A DNA stretch of 64,000 bases from Zygnema cylindricum (Eukaryota > Streptophyta > Zygnematophyceae > Zygnematales > Zygnemataceae): assembly GCA_037447655.1 (NCBI GenBank), contig JBBHKE010001289.1, positions 321,188 through 385,187 on the forward strand, read 5' to 3'. A program made the position numbers and the translations under genes. The stretch's first letter is position 1. Every line of letters begins with the position of its first letter. Positions 54,091-64,000 of this stretch are shown here, in pieces. Under the pieces are notes generated by a model, which had not been told where the DNA came from, did no database searches, and saw nothing but the letters and a program-made list of their open reading frames with translations.

Positions 54091-54374
54091 GTAGATAGAG
54101 TCTGTGAGAGAGATAGGACTTAGAAAAATTAGGAGATAGGACCCTCTCTCCCAGAGAGCTTCTGTACAAAAGGTCAACTTTGACCCTCCATAACTTACTG
54201 CTCAGGGGAGCAAATTCAGAGATTCTTTTTGCTATCGACTCAAGGGAGTCTTTTCTTCACAAGGGTGAAAGTGGTCAGAGTTTTGTCTGCCAGGGTGGCA
54301 GTTATTTTTGCTTAAACACAAAGGGGTCAGGATTATCCTAGAGGCTTCTTGGAAGTTGTCCACTCTGAGGACTT

Positions 54375-55310
54375 ATGGAGGTCTCAGAGTTTCAGGTTAT
54401 GGGCCCACCCTCTAGTGTACCAATCTTTAATGGAACTGGCTTCATATACTGGGAAAGTATGATGATAGGAGCTCTATGCGAAAAAAGGTTTTGGGGGATA
54501 GTGAGTGGACGATTGGGGCGTCCATCAAGTCTTGGAATTCCTCCAGGGTTTAAAGGAAGCTGATTCACCAGGAAAGAGGATTCACCTTCAACGGAGGAAA
54601 CAAAGGAAGGAGAGGTGGTGGACAAAGGAAAGGAGAAGGAGGCGACCACACCAATAGCAATTGGTTTAGCATTCATGTCACCTATTCCGAGGAACGAGGA
54701 GAATGATACTGAAACTTGGGACTTCAACAATATGGTGGCACAGCACTTCATTCTACGCCATGTCACTCAAGGACTTGCATGTCCTCATTTGCAAGTAGAG
54801 AGGGCATCCGATCTTTGGATGGCTCTCATAGAGATGTACCGAAGTGGTACGATTCAGCAACAACAGTTGGCTGATCAGAAAGTTAAGGAGTATGTATACA
54901 AAGGGGGAAATATGTTGGATTTTTGCAATGAGCTTGCTACACTCTTCATGGAGCTAGAGAGTGCGGGAAAAGTTTTTAGTGAAAACGAAAAGGTTAACTG
55001 TTTACTGATGAAGTTACCTGATGAGTTCGAGAACATAGTCAACCGTGTGCAGGACTTGCCGGACTCAAGGTGGATATGGAACTCAGTGGTAGGGATGATT
55101 CTCGTTCGAGAGAATACGATTGAGATCCGAAGGGGAGGAAAGAGTGGCCAAGCCTTGGCAACAGCGACCGATTGGAGGAACAAGGATTCTCGGAAACCAG
55201 TCGGAAACTATGGGGGTAGGGAGCAGAAAAAACAGGTTGACGAGTTCGAACCAAGGGCTCCCAAAGGTTTATGTCATTTTTGTAAAAACCGGGGCACTAT
55301 ATGACAGAGT
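54375..55310 (+). pseudogene. gag: Copia gag (LTR-overlapping start)
   Basis: The frame is open from ATG 54375 in the LTR and again from ATG 54399 in the primer-binding site: MEVSEFQVMGPPSSVPIFN. It runs through EKRFWGIVSGRLGRPSS to a TGA at 54561-54563, where Arg is expected. It continues in the same frame with PIPRNEENDTETWDFNN, LRHVTQGLACPHLQV, YRSGTIQQQQLADQKVKEY, MLDFCNELATLF, LMKLPDEFENIVNRVQ. The zinc knuckle starts CHFCK but a one-base loss shifts the frame (stop at 55302-55304). Gag would form the particle shell and bind RNA through the knuckle. Confidence 0.9.
54395..54409 (+). other. Primer-binding site, half-tRNA initiator Met type
   Basis: GGTTATGGGCCCACC immediately after the LTR. 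It contains the in-frame ATG at 54399-54401. Confidence 0.88.
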
Positions 55311-58300
55311 GCACTAAGCTAACCGAGCTTCGATTAAAGGAGGGGCAGACTGGTGGTACCCCGAGAGGAAAGAAAAAGGCCCTTGTCACACAGGTACTTT
55401 AGGCGGAATCGGATGACGAGGACGATGAGCTCCTTTTGGATGAGGAGTTGGAGGCGAAAACTGAGTTTGAAATTCCACGAAGGCAGAAATGTGCTTACGG
55501 TGGATTGAAAGGTGAAGCAGGCTGGATTATAGATTCAGGTGCCTCAATGCACATGTGTAAGGATAGGCACTTGTTCACTAAGATAAGAAAGATTCCCACC
55601 GTAGAGATAGAGTACGGGGATGGGAGGATAGTCACCACTACTCTTGTAGGATCGGTAGATCTGAAAGTGTTAGTAGAAGGAAAGACATCCATATTAACAT
55701 TCTCCGATGTATTGTTTATCCCGGAGCTGAACAAAAACCTTATCTCTACATCTGTATTAGATGATAAGGGTTTTTTTTACTAGCACCAGGGAAGGAGTCT
55801 TTACTGCTAGTTTTGAGGAGGATGTCTATTTCTTTGCTGAGAAAGGTAGCCATGGGATGTTTAGGCTGATCTTAAGTAATGAAACGAAGAAACTTTATTA
55901 TGCTGGTGTTCATGATATTATGATGTGGCATAAGAGGCTTGGGCATGTGAATCTAGATTATTTAAGAGAGATGAAAAAGATGGGAGTGGTGGAAGGGATT
56001 CAGTTCAGTGAGAGTGATGATATAAGTGATTGTAGTGGGTGTGCTCAAGGTAAAGCACACAGATTACCCTTTTCTAAAAAAGCCACCTACAAGGGAGAAA
56101 AACTTCTAGATCTAGTACACACAGATATTTGGGGACCGGCTAGAGTACCCTCACCGGGGGGGAAGAGATTTATGATGACTATAACTGATGATTGGTCTCG
56201 GTATTCCTGGGTGTATTTTTTGAAAAACAAGTCAGAAGCTGAGGACTGTTTTAGACAATATAAAGCATAGAGCGAAAAACTCCATGAAACTCCAATCAAG
56301 AGAGTAAGGAGTGACAATGGTGGAGAGTATACTTCTAACCAGTTTGAGGATTTTTTGAGGGAAGATGGGGTTCAACACCAAAAGACAGTTCCAGAAAATC
56401 CGGAACAGAACGGGGTAGCTGAAAGGTTAAATAGAACACTAAGTGATAGTGCTAGAAGTATGTTGTCGGATAAGAAGATAGGAAAAAGGTTTTGGGCAGA
56501 AGCAATGAACTGTGCTAATTACCTCAAAAATAGAGTTCTTACTTCAGCAATAAAAGATCAAACACCTTATGAGAGATGGACAGGCCGAAAACCGGACTTA
56601 TTTCATTTAAAGGTTTTCGGCAGTCAAGTATTCAGTCTAGATACTGATCGGTCCAATTGGAAGCTAGATCCTAAAGGAAAACCGGGATACTTATTAGGAT
56701 ATGATGAATATGTTAAAGGATATAGAGTTTATGATCTAAAAAGGGAAGATATAATCTTAGTAAAGCATCTAGTAGTTATGGATGAAGGAAAGTCTGTGGA
56801 TCCCTTCAAATATACGAAGTCAGTAAAAATCAGATTTGAGTCAGAAAATTGCGATGACTTTGAGCTTCCTAACTATCCAGGTTTTAGAGAAGATGAAACT
56901 CTTGCAGGAACAAATGAGACCGAAAAGGACTCGGCTGTGGAAACTCCAGTGAAAACTCTACTCGAAGCGGAAGAGGTGGTGGAAATTGATTCGGAATCAA
57001 GGGATAGGGGAGAAGCCGAGTTTGTTCGAAAGAATCCACGAGAACCATCTATTCCAGCCTCAGATTTTGAGGGGGGGAGGAGAAGTAGCAAAAGACTGCA
57101 AGAAAAACAGGTTAATAACAAGGTAACTAAACTATCTCATCAAGATGAACCTCAAACTTATAGAGAGGCAATGACTTGTCCAGAAAGAAACCGGTGGAAG
57201 ACAGCCATCAATGAGGAGATGGCTCAATCATGGCAGCCAACACTTGGGAGCTGGTGGACTGGCCACCTAACCGAAAACCAATCGGTTGTAAGTGGGTTTT
57301 TAAATTAAAACTGAACCCAGATAACATAATCGAGCGCTACAAGGCCTGATTAGTGGCAAAGGGATTTACACAAAAGGAAGGAATTGACTATGAGGAAACC
57401 TTTGCCCCGGTGGTCAGATTTCCCTCTGTCTGCATACTTCTCAGCCTGGCAGGAGCGCAAGACATGGAAGTGCACCAGATGGACATCAAAACAGCCTTTT
57501 TGCATGGAGAATTGGAAGAGGAGATCTTCATGCGACAACCCGAAGGGTTTGTGGAGGACGGAGAGGAGAGTAAGGTATGCCGGCTGATTAAATCTCTTTA
57601 TGGTTTGAAACAGGCGCCTCGACAATGGAATAAGAAGCTTGATGAGTTTCTTACCGGTCTGGAATATATCCGGATCAGCTCAGATCACTCAATCTATGTT
57701 TTCGAAGATGAGGAAGGTTTTATATTTATTGCAATTTATGTTGATGATTTGCTTGTTTTAAGTAAATCAATGGAAAAAATTAATAAACTGAAAAACCGAT
57801 CTTAAGGGGAGATTTGAAATGAAGGATATGGGGGAAGCAAAATATATTTTGGGAATTCAAGTAGAGAGAGACCGAAAAAGAAAAATTATAAGATTGACTC
57901 AAAAGGAAGCAATAGGGAACATGCTTGAAAAATTTCAAATGGATAAAGCTAATAGTTGTACAACTCTAATGGAGTTGAAGAAGGGAAGTGAGGGGAGTGA
58001 GGAAGGAGGAGTCATAGTCTTAGACGAGGAATTATCTCCTGAAGAACAGAAGTTCATGCAGACTATTCCTTACAAGCAAGTAGTGGGAAGTCTAATCTAT
58101 TTTATGAATTGTACCCGGCCGGATCTAGCTGCAGCTGTAGGAGTGCTGAGTAGAAGTCTAAATGCTCCCACTAAGAAGGATTGGGAGGCAGCTAAGAGAG
58201 TCCTTAGATATTTGGTAGGTACTAGGGATCTATGGTTTCATTTGGGTGGGGAGAATACTGACATCACTACTTGGAGTGATGCCAGTTATGGTGATGCTCC

Positions 58301-58733
58301 GATGAGGAGATGCACTTCAGGATATGTATTATATGTGGGTGATGGGGCTTGCTGTTGGAGTAGCAAACAGCAAAAGGTTATTGCTCAGTCCACCATGGAG
58401 GCTGAGTATATGGCCTCTTGCTCTGCCGTAAAAGAATTGATGTGGGTCAAGTCTTTGCTTGGTGAGCTTGGTCACCTTAAGAGTGGTGTGCAGAAAATAT
58501 TTTGTGATAATCAGGCAGCAATCGCTATTTCTGCCAATCCTAAACATCATTTTAAAGCCAAACATATGGACATCAGACTCAGCTTTGTTAGAGAAAAAGT
58601 AGAAAACAAAATAATCAGTTTAGAGTACAGACCAGATAGTGAGATGGTAGCAGATATGATGACCAAACCTGTGCCTTCCCCTAAGTTAAGTTTTTGCAGG
58701 GAGAAGTGTAGTCTGAAATTAAAGATTGACTAG
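55311..58733 (+). pseudogene. pol: Copia pol: protease, integrase, RT, RNase H
   Basis: Protease WIIDSGASMHMC (active DSG intact, about 55525); pre-integrase HKRLGHVN and CSGCAQGK; integrase VHTDIWGPARV, RSDNGGEYTS, PEQNGVAERLN (DDE residues all visible); GYLLGYDE; linker IPASDFEGGRRSSKR; RT WELVDWPP, MDIKTAFLHGELEEEIFM, SLYGLKQAPRQW, YVDDLLVLSKS (about 57740); RNase H WSDASYGDAP, MEAEYMAS, DNQAAIAIS, KHHFKAKHMDIR; stop 58731-58733. Breaks: TAG near 55400; T-run frameshift near 55775; TAG 56268-56270 (Trp); one-base loss near 57222; TGA 57347-57349 (Arg); one-base gain near 57792. Catalytic motifs are otherwise preserved. Confidence 0.93.
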
Positions 58734-58746
58734 AAAATAAGGGGAG

Positions 58747-59795
58747 TGTAGAAACTAATGGTTTTTAAGTATTTTCTAGGTCTGAAAAGAAATATAGAAG
58801 CCGAGGCAGTCTATCTCTAACTTCTCTCTCCAACTCTCAAACTTGTCGCAGTCACTGAGAAATTGGAGAGGAAGCTAGAGCCATGGCTACCTAGGCTATC
58901 CTGAGGTTTACAGGAAAATTATATTAGTTCGGGTTTATTTATTTAAAAGGTATGTGCCGGCGGCAGGAATTGAACCTTGTACTTACCGGCCGGCAGACAG
59001 GAAATAGCTGGTAGCCTTAGCCGTTAAGTCTAGGAGTCATGATACGTAGTATATAGTTTGATAGTTATTTAAACAGGTATACGTACGATAATTCATTTAA
59101 CTATAACAGATTACGGGATACATAGATCCGGTAATATATAAAGTACGGATTACGGTACGAACTATAAATCAATACCGCGCATTTGTTTCGTAAATGAAAC
59201 AAATACCGCACATGTATTTATTACGGCTACGATTAAATTAGATTCTAAATCGGACGGCCGCAATAAGCGCCGAGATCGCGGAGGAAGTTTTCGGCGGTTT
59301 GTGGCCATCGCCACATCGGATGACGCGTGGCGAAATTTCGTTGGATCATGGAATCCCCGGAGATTATGGCATCGAATCTGGATATGACATGTGTCGACAT
59401 TTAGGCCTTCTCGTACAATGTCCGTACCTAAAGTACACTGGCTGCTGTACTTTTGCGTACGGAACTGTAATCTGATTGGTTCCGTACATCAGTAGATAGA
59501 GTCTGTGAGAGAGATAGGACTTAGAAAAATTAGGAGATAGGACCCTCTCTCCCAGAGAGCTTCTGTACAAAAGGTCAACTTTGACCCTCCATAACTTACT
59601 GCTCAGGGGAGCAAATTCAGAGATTCTTTTTGCTATCGACTCAAGGGAGTCTTGTCTTGACAAGGGTGAAGGTGGTTAGAGTTTTGTATGCCAGGGTGGC
59701 AGTTATTTTTGCTTAAACACAAAGGGGTGAGGATTATCCTAAAGGCTTCTTGGAAGTTGTCCACTCTGAGGACTTATGGAGGTCTCAGAGTTTCA
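58747..59795 (+). mobile_element. 3' LTR (1049 bp)
   Basis: Same length and landmarks as the 5' LTR; followed by ATCTT. Differences from the 5' copy are scattered point changes, many of them C/T or G/A transitions. Confidence 0.95.
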
Positions 59796-61380
59796 ATCTT
59801 TTTTATCTCTCTTAACTTATCTAGATTCACATGACCAAGCCTCTTATGCCACAACATTATATCATGAACAACAGAATAATAAAGTTTCTTCTTTTCATTG
59901 CTTAAAATCAGCGTAAACATCCCTTCGCTACCTTTTTCAGCAGTAAAATAAACTTCCTCCTCAAAACTAGCAGTAAAGACTCCTTTCCTAGTGCTAGTAT
60001 CAAAACCCTTAACATCTAATACAAACGTAGAGATGAGGTTTTTGTTCAGCTTCGGAATAAACAATACATCGGAGAATGTAACTATAGATGTCTTTCTTTC
60101 TACTAACACTTTCACATCTATGATCCTACAAGAGTAGTAGTGACTATCCTCCCATCTGCGTACTCTACCTCTGTGGTGGGAATATTTCTTATCTTAGTGA
60201 ACAAGTGTTTATCGTTACACATGTGCATTGAGGCACATGAATCTACAATCTAGCCTGATTCAATTTTGAATCCACCGAAAGCACATTTCTGCTTTCGTGG
60301 AATTTCTACCTCGTTTGTCGCTTCCAGCTCCTCATCCAATAAGAGCTCATCATCCTCGTCTTTCGATTCCACCTCATGTACGTGTGTCACAAGGGCCTTT
60401 TTCTTTCCTCTCCGGGTTCCACCGGTCTGCCCCTCCTTTAACCGAAGCTCGGTTAGCTTAGTGAACTCCTCCATATAGTGCCCTAATTTCTTACAAAAAT
60501 GATTTAAACCCTTGGGAGCTTTTGGTCTGAACTCGTCGGTCTGATTTTTTTGCACCCCTTTTCCGTAATTTCAGACCGGTCTCCAAGAATCCTTGTTCCT
60601 CCAATCGGTCCGAGCTGCCAAGGCTTGCCCACTCTTTCCTCCCCTTTGGATCTCAATCGTGTTCTTCCGAACAAGAATCATTCCCACCATTGAGTTCTAT
60701 ATCCACCTTGAGTTCGGCAAGTCCTACACACAGTTGACTATATTCTCGAACTCATCGGGTAACTTTATTAGTAAACACTTAACCTTTTCCTTTTCACTAA
60801 ATTCTTTTCCTGCACTCTTCAGTTTCATGAAAAGTGTAGCAAGCTCATTGCAAAAATCCATCATCTTCCCCCCTTTGTATACATACTCCTTAACTTTCTG
60901 ATCAGCCAACTGTTGTTGCTGAATCGTACCACTTCGGTACATCTTTATGAGAGCCATCCAAAGATCATATGCCCTTTCTACCTGCAAATGAGGACATGCA
61001 AGCCCTTGAGTAAGATGGCGGAGAATGAAGTGCTTTGCCGCCATATTGTTGAAGTCCCAGATATCAGTATCATTCTCCTCGTTCCTCGGAATAGGTGACA
61101 TGAATGCCGAACCAGTTGCTATTGGTGTGGTCATCTCCTTCTCCTTTCCTTTGTCCACCACCTCCCCTTCGTTTGTCTCCTCCGTTGAAGATGGATATGC
61201 TTTCCTTGTGAATCTGCTTCCTCCAAACCCTAGAGGGATTCTAAGACTTGATGGACGCCCCACTCGTCCACTCACTATTCCCCAAAACCTTTTCTTTCAT
61301 AGAGCTCCTATCATCATACTTTCGCAATATATGAAGCCAGTTCCATTAAATATGGTTACCCTAGAGGGTGGGCCCGTAAA
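59796..61380 (-). pseudogene. gag: Copia gag-protease of the outer element
   Basis: From the right: FWGIVSGRVGRPSSLRIP (about 61270), GSRFTRKAYPSSTEET, PIPRNEENDTDIWDFNN, LRHLTQGLACPHLQV, LADQKVKEYVYKGG, LLIKLPDEFENIV then a stop at 60724-60726 where the sister elements read RVQ. The zinc knuckle HFCKKLGHYMEEF has lost Cys residues. A premature stop replaces the protease lead-in near 60250, and the MHMC region lies near 60220. It ends LREIKKI at the nested insertion. The PBS is degraded (GGGCCCGTAAATT), and its ATG is ACG here. Confidence 0.88.
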
Positions 61381-61381
61381 T

Positions 61382-62449
61382 TGTAACTATGAGACCTCCA
61401 TAGGTCCTCAGAATAGACAGCTTCCAAAAAGCCTCTAGGATAACCCTGACCCCTTTGTGTTTCAGCAAGAATAACTACTACCTTGGAAGACAAAAACTTT
61501 GACCACCTCCACCTCTGTGAAGGCAAGACTCCGCTGAGTCGATAGCCAAAAGAATCTCTGAATTTGCTCCGCTGAGCAGTCAGTTATAGAGAGTCAAAGT
61601 TGACCTTTTTATACTGAAGCTCTCTGGGAGCGAGGGTCTTATCTAGCAAATTTTTCTAAATCCTATCTCTCTCTAAACTCTATCTACTGATGTACGGCAC
61701 CAATTATATTGCACTTCCGTACACAAAAGTACAGTTGCCGGTGTACTTTATGTACGGATATTGTACTACATGGCCTAAATGTCGACACGTGTTATATCCG
61801 GATTCGCTTCCTTAATTCCCGGAGATGCCGCGATCCAATGTCATTCTGCCACGTGTCATACGATTTGGCGATGACCAAAAACCGTTGAAATCCTCTTCCG
61901 GATCTCGGCATTCATTCCGGCCGTTGAATTAAATGCAGATTTAATCGTAGCCGTAATAAATACCTGCGCGGTATTCGTTTCGCTATCAAAACAAATGCAC
62001 GGTACTTGTTTCTTGTCCGTACCTTAATCCGTACTTTTACATAACCGAACCTTTATATCATTTAAATAGTTTTCGTTAAATGAATTTGTCAGCGTAAAAA
62101 TGTTTATCTAATTATCAAACACCATATAATTTAACACTAGTCATAGACTAAATGGATAGAGCTACTGGCTAACGGCGGCTCTAACAGCCGGTAGATACCA
62201 GGATCAAATCCTCTGTCCGACAGCATTACTTTTTGTAAATCAACTAATTTACTACCATAAATCAACTAATCTACTACCCGTAAATCTCAGGATAGCATAG
62301 GCAGCCATGGCTCTAGCTTCCTCTCCGACTTTCACTGACTGCAACAAGTGTGAGAGTTGGAGATAGAAGTTAGAGGCTGATTGCCTTGGCTTCTTTTCTG
62401 CATTTTATTTTAGACCTAGAAAATACTAAAAGAACCATCAATTTCTACA
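61382..62449 (-). mobile_element. 5' LTR of the outer element (1068 bp)
   Basis: Inverted ends TGTAACTATGAGACC (61382) and TTTCTACA (62449); CCATT follows. It has the forward-oriented tRNA-like module (A-box-like 62161-62176, B-box-like GGATCAAATCC 62201-62211), the GTAC array (61690-61760) and CCACGTGTCA near 61850. It is closely similar to 49513-50579. Confidence 0.93.
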
Positions 62450-62454
62450 CCATT

Positions 62455-62885
62455 ATCAACGACGTATAAAATAACATGTTTGTGTAATGAAGCTAAAAAC
62501 ATAATAATTGTCCCCCGTTCCAACATCATGTTTCCCATAGGTGAATGACAAACATAAGGAAACACATTGAGCATTACAAACCATCGCCCTAACACAGACT
62601 AATAGATTGCAAAATCAAAATCATGTTTTATAAAATGGTTATATTATACATCGTTTTGGCATACATGCTTTACTATAAAGTAAAAACAAAATGTGAAAAC
62701 GATGACATTATAGTAATAGACACACTACGCGACATATTACCCCTTTAATATTGTATAAGAAATCCTTACTCTTAAATCCTTTTACATTTTAAAAACAGGT
62801 AAAACAAGCGAAAGGCAACTAAAACTACAAAACTATGTCACTCATACGTTCCACGATTTACTAAAAAAACATACATAAAGTATGC
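62455..62885. other. Continuation of the tandem repeat, then non-coding
   Basis: The first about 25 bases (ATCAACGACGTATAAAAT) complete the unit broken at 49512. The rest is A/T-rich with no feature. Confidence 0.5.
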
Positions 62886-64000
62886 TTAGGCATTAGCAAT
62901 GGCTTTATATTTGTCAATTTCCGTGAATTGTTCGTCCGTAACCTTGTCTTCTTAAGTACCGGCGTCTTGAAAATTTATGAGAGATTCCCGTGCCCTTGCC
63001 AAAGGAGGTGGCACTTCCTCGCCATCGAAATGGTTTCGGTTTTTGTCAATGATATATTACATCTGATTTGTAAGCATTCCCTCTTCCCATCTCCCACTTT
63101 TCAATGACAACCCACATCGTATCATAGCTTTCCTCGTGTATCCCATTTTATCTGTGTCTTTTGTGGAGTTAAATTTTAGGATCGAGTCCTTAGCCAATTC
63201 CACAAAAAACCTTTTCTTCGACCCTATTAGCTTTCTAGACCAACCTCGATTAGAGGGTTATGACCACTGTTCATTCAGAACCCCCGACATCTCCCACGTT
63301 TCCCACTTCCTATTCCATACCTCTTTTATTTTTTATATTACGAAGGAATCCGCCGGTTGCACCAAGTGAGTAGCACACGATGGAAAAAAAATGAAAAAAT
63401 CGTAATTTTGGCAAAAAAAACGTGGTTTAGCTCCTCAAACATATTATGCCCTCCGCAATTACACAGGAACACTATTTTTTCTCAACGATAGAGATCGGCT
63501 TGGTACGACTTCAGGTCCTCAAACCATTGGGGGAAGACTCTCTTGTTGTTCTATCTTTTCGCAACGGTGCAATAGCACACACCTGTTTAAGGTTATATGG
63601 AAAAAGAAAAGGGTATTAAAATAAAAAATATGATGTAGGGAAACAAGGAGATGGGGGTTGAAAATGAAGGCGATCATCAAAGGCGGCATCGAAAATCCGG
63701 AGCGTCAGATCGGCAAATCAAAAGATCAAAAAGGATCCTTCGAGAGCAGATCCATCAAACTCCGTTTCCAGTCGAATCGGGTAACTTCTATTATGGTTTC
63801 TGAAATAAGTATGGGTGCTTCAATCCGTGCATTCACCTCTCAGGTGAGACCCACCATCAAAGTCAAGAATCACCTCCACCCTCAAAGTCGGCGTACTTCA
63901 CGATTTCATCGCCACGGAAGCCTAATGTCTTCCCATTGTCCATATTCAATATCAAGTGGGTCTCATCCATATTCTCCAGTAAATCTTTGTCAAACTCATG
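62886..64000 (-). pseudogene. Degenerate DDE transposase, continues past the window
   Basis: Minus strand, entering at 64000: EFDKDLLENMDETHLILNMD, then GKTLGFRGDEIVKYADFEGG (the first catalytic Asp region), VNARIEAPILI, and after a frameshift NHNRSYPIR. Next come FPQWFEDLKSYQADLY, CNCGGHNM (family form DNxxGHN, Asp replaced by Cys), CATHLVQPADSFVI, KIKEVWNRKWE, KKRFFVELAKDS and YTRKAMIRCGLSL, ending at a TAA (62886-62888). Stops occur after ADSFVI, QWS, TNQM and DAGT. The HLVQPAD block and DDE order resemble DDE_1/pogo-type transposases; from memory, close relatives are abundant in oomycetes. It would cut and join transposon ends; it is dead here. Confidence 0.7.

Larger units (their letters stand above)
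53346..54394 (+). mobile_element. 5' LTR (1049 bp)
   Basis: It starts TGTAGAAACTAATGG and ends GAGTTTCA. Layout: 5' hairpin about 53425-53475; antisense tRNA-like module 53565-53633; GTAC words at 54012, 54023, 54032, 54046, 54056 and 54082; ATTGG near 54075; TATA-like CTGTACAAAAGG near 54162; leader hairpins TGCTCAGGGGAGCA near 54200 and GACTCAAGGGAGTC near 54237. Confidence 0.95.
53346..59795 (+). mobile_element. Full-length copia retrotransposon nested in the outer element (6450 bp)
   Basis: Two LTRs of exactly 1049 bp (53346-54394 and 58747-59795) differ at roughly 20 positions by eye, about 2 percent. The primer-binding site at 54395, gag, pol and polypurine tract AAATAAGGGGAG are all present in order, flanked by ATCTT. 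This is the most complete copia element in the window and the best reference for the family, though its reading frame has several stops and frameshifts. Confidence 0.97.
49513..62449 (-). mobile_element. Minus-strand copia retrotransposon, host of a nested element
   Basis: 3' LTR 49513-50579 (1067 bp), pol 50593-53345, nested element 53346-59795 with duplicated ATCTT, gag/protease 59801-61380, 5' LTR 61382-62449 (1068 bp). Without the insertion and one ATCTT it is 6482 bp. CCATT flanks both sides. The coding sequence has many stops. Confidence 0.95.

Overview
This window is eukaryotic nuclear DNA made almost entirely of transposable elements. I see no convincing intact host gene. The dominant family is Ty1/copia LTR retrotransposons with a plant-type Gag-PR-IN-RT-RNase H polyprotein (zinc knuckle, YVDD in the RT, KHHFKAKHMDIR near the C-terminus). 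Their LTRs carry G-box (ACGTG), CCAAT and GTAC motifs, so a plant or close relative is the best guess; I cannot name the species. Every long coding region is broken by stops or frameshifts. One 10-N assembly gap lies at 25114-25123.

Left third (1-15.7 kb): a mosaic copia remnant (1-4320); then a 7.8-kb copia element (5668-13476, target duplication GCGAT) inserted into a minus-strand LINE-like reverse transcriptase pseudogene, whose halves lie at about 5150-5667 and 13477-14187. That copia element itself received a 1310-bp solo LTR of another family (7850-9159, duplication GTAGA). A solo LTR (14798-15693, duplication GCAAG) sits in the 5' region of the LINE.

Centre (15.7-36.4 kb): non-coding repeats and MITEs, a plus-strand LINE C-terminal fragment (19311-19692), a minus-strand copia element (19894-25113) cut by the gap, and a composite (26922-34054) in which a rearranged element (27536-33608, duplication ATAAA) interrupts a minus-strand LTR. 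A plus-strand RT-RNase H fragment and its 3' LTR follow (34055-36389).

Right part (36.4-64 kb): minisatellites, including eight-plus copies of a 115-bp unit containing a 12-bp-arm palindrome; dispersed repeats; hAT-like and PIF/Harbinger-like non-autonomous elements with recognisable target duplications; then a textbook nest. A minus-strand copia element (49513-62449, duplication CCATT) lies inside a tandem repeat and contains a plus-strand copia element (53346-59795, two 1049-bp LTRs, duplication ATCTT). The window ends in a degenerate DDE transposase (62886-64000, minus).

The most notable shared biology is in the LTRs. (1) The primer-binding site is GGTTATGGGCCCAC, complementary to the anticodon region of initiator tRNA-Met, as in Drosophila copia, rather than to the tRNA 3' end. 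(2) Five diverged LTR groups carry a tRNA-like module with A-box and B-box motifs, always antisense to the element. (3) The promoter half carries a dense GTAC array (the SBP/SPL core) followed by conserved leader hairpins. (4) The gag frame is open through the LTR end and the primer-binding site, which itself contains an in-frame ATG.
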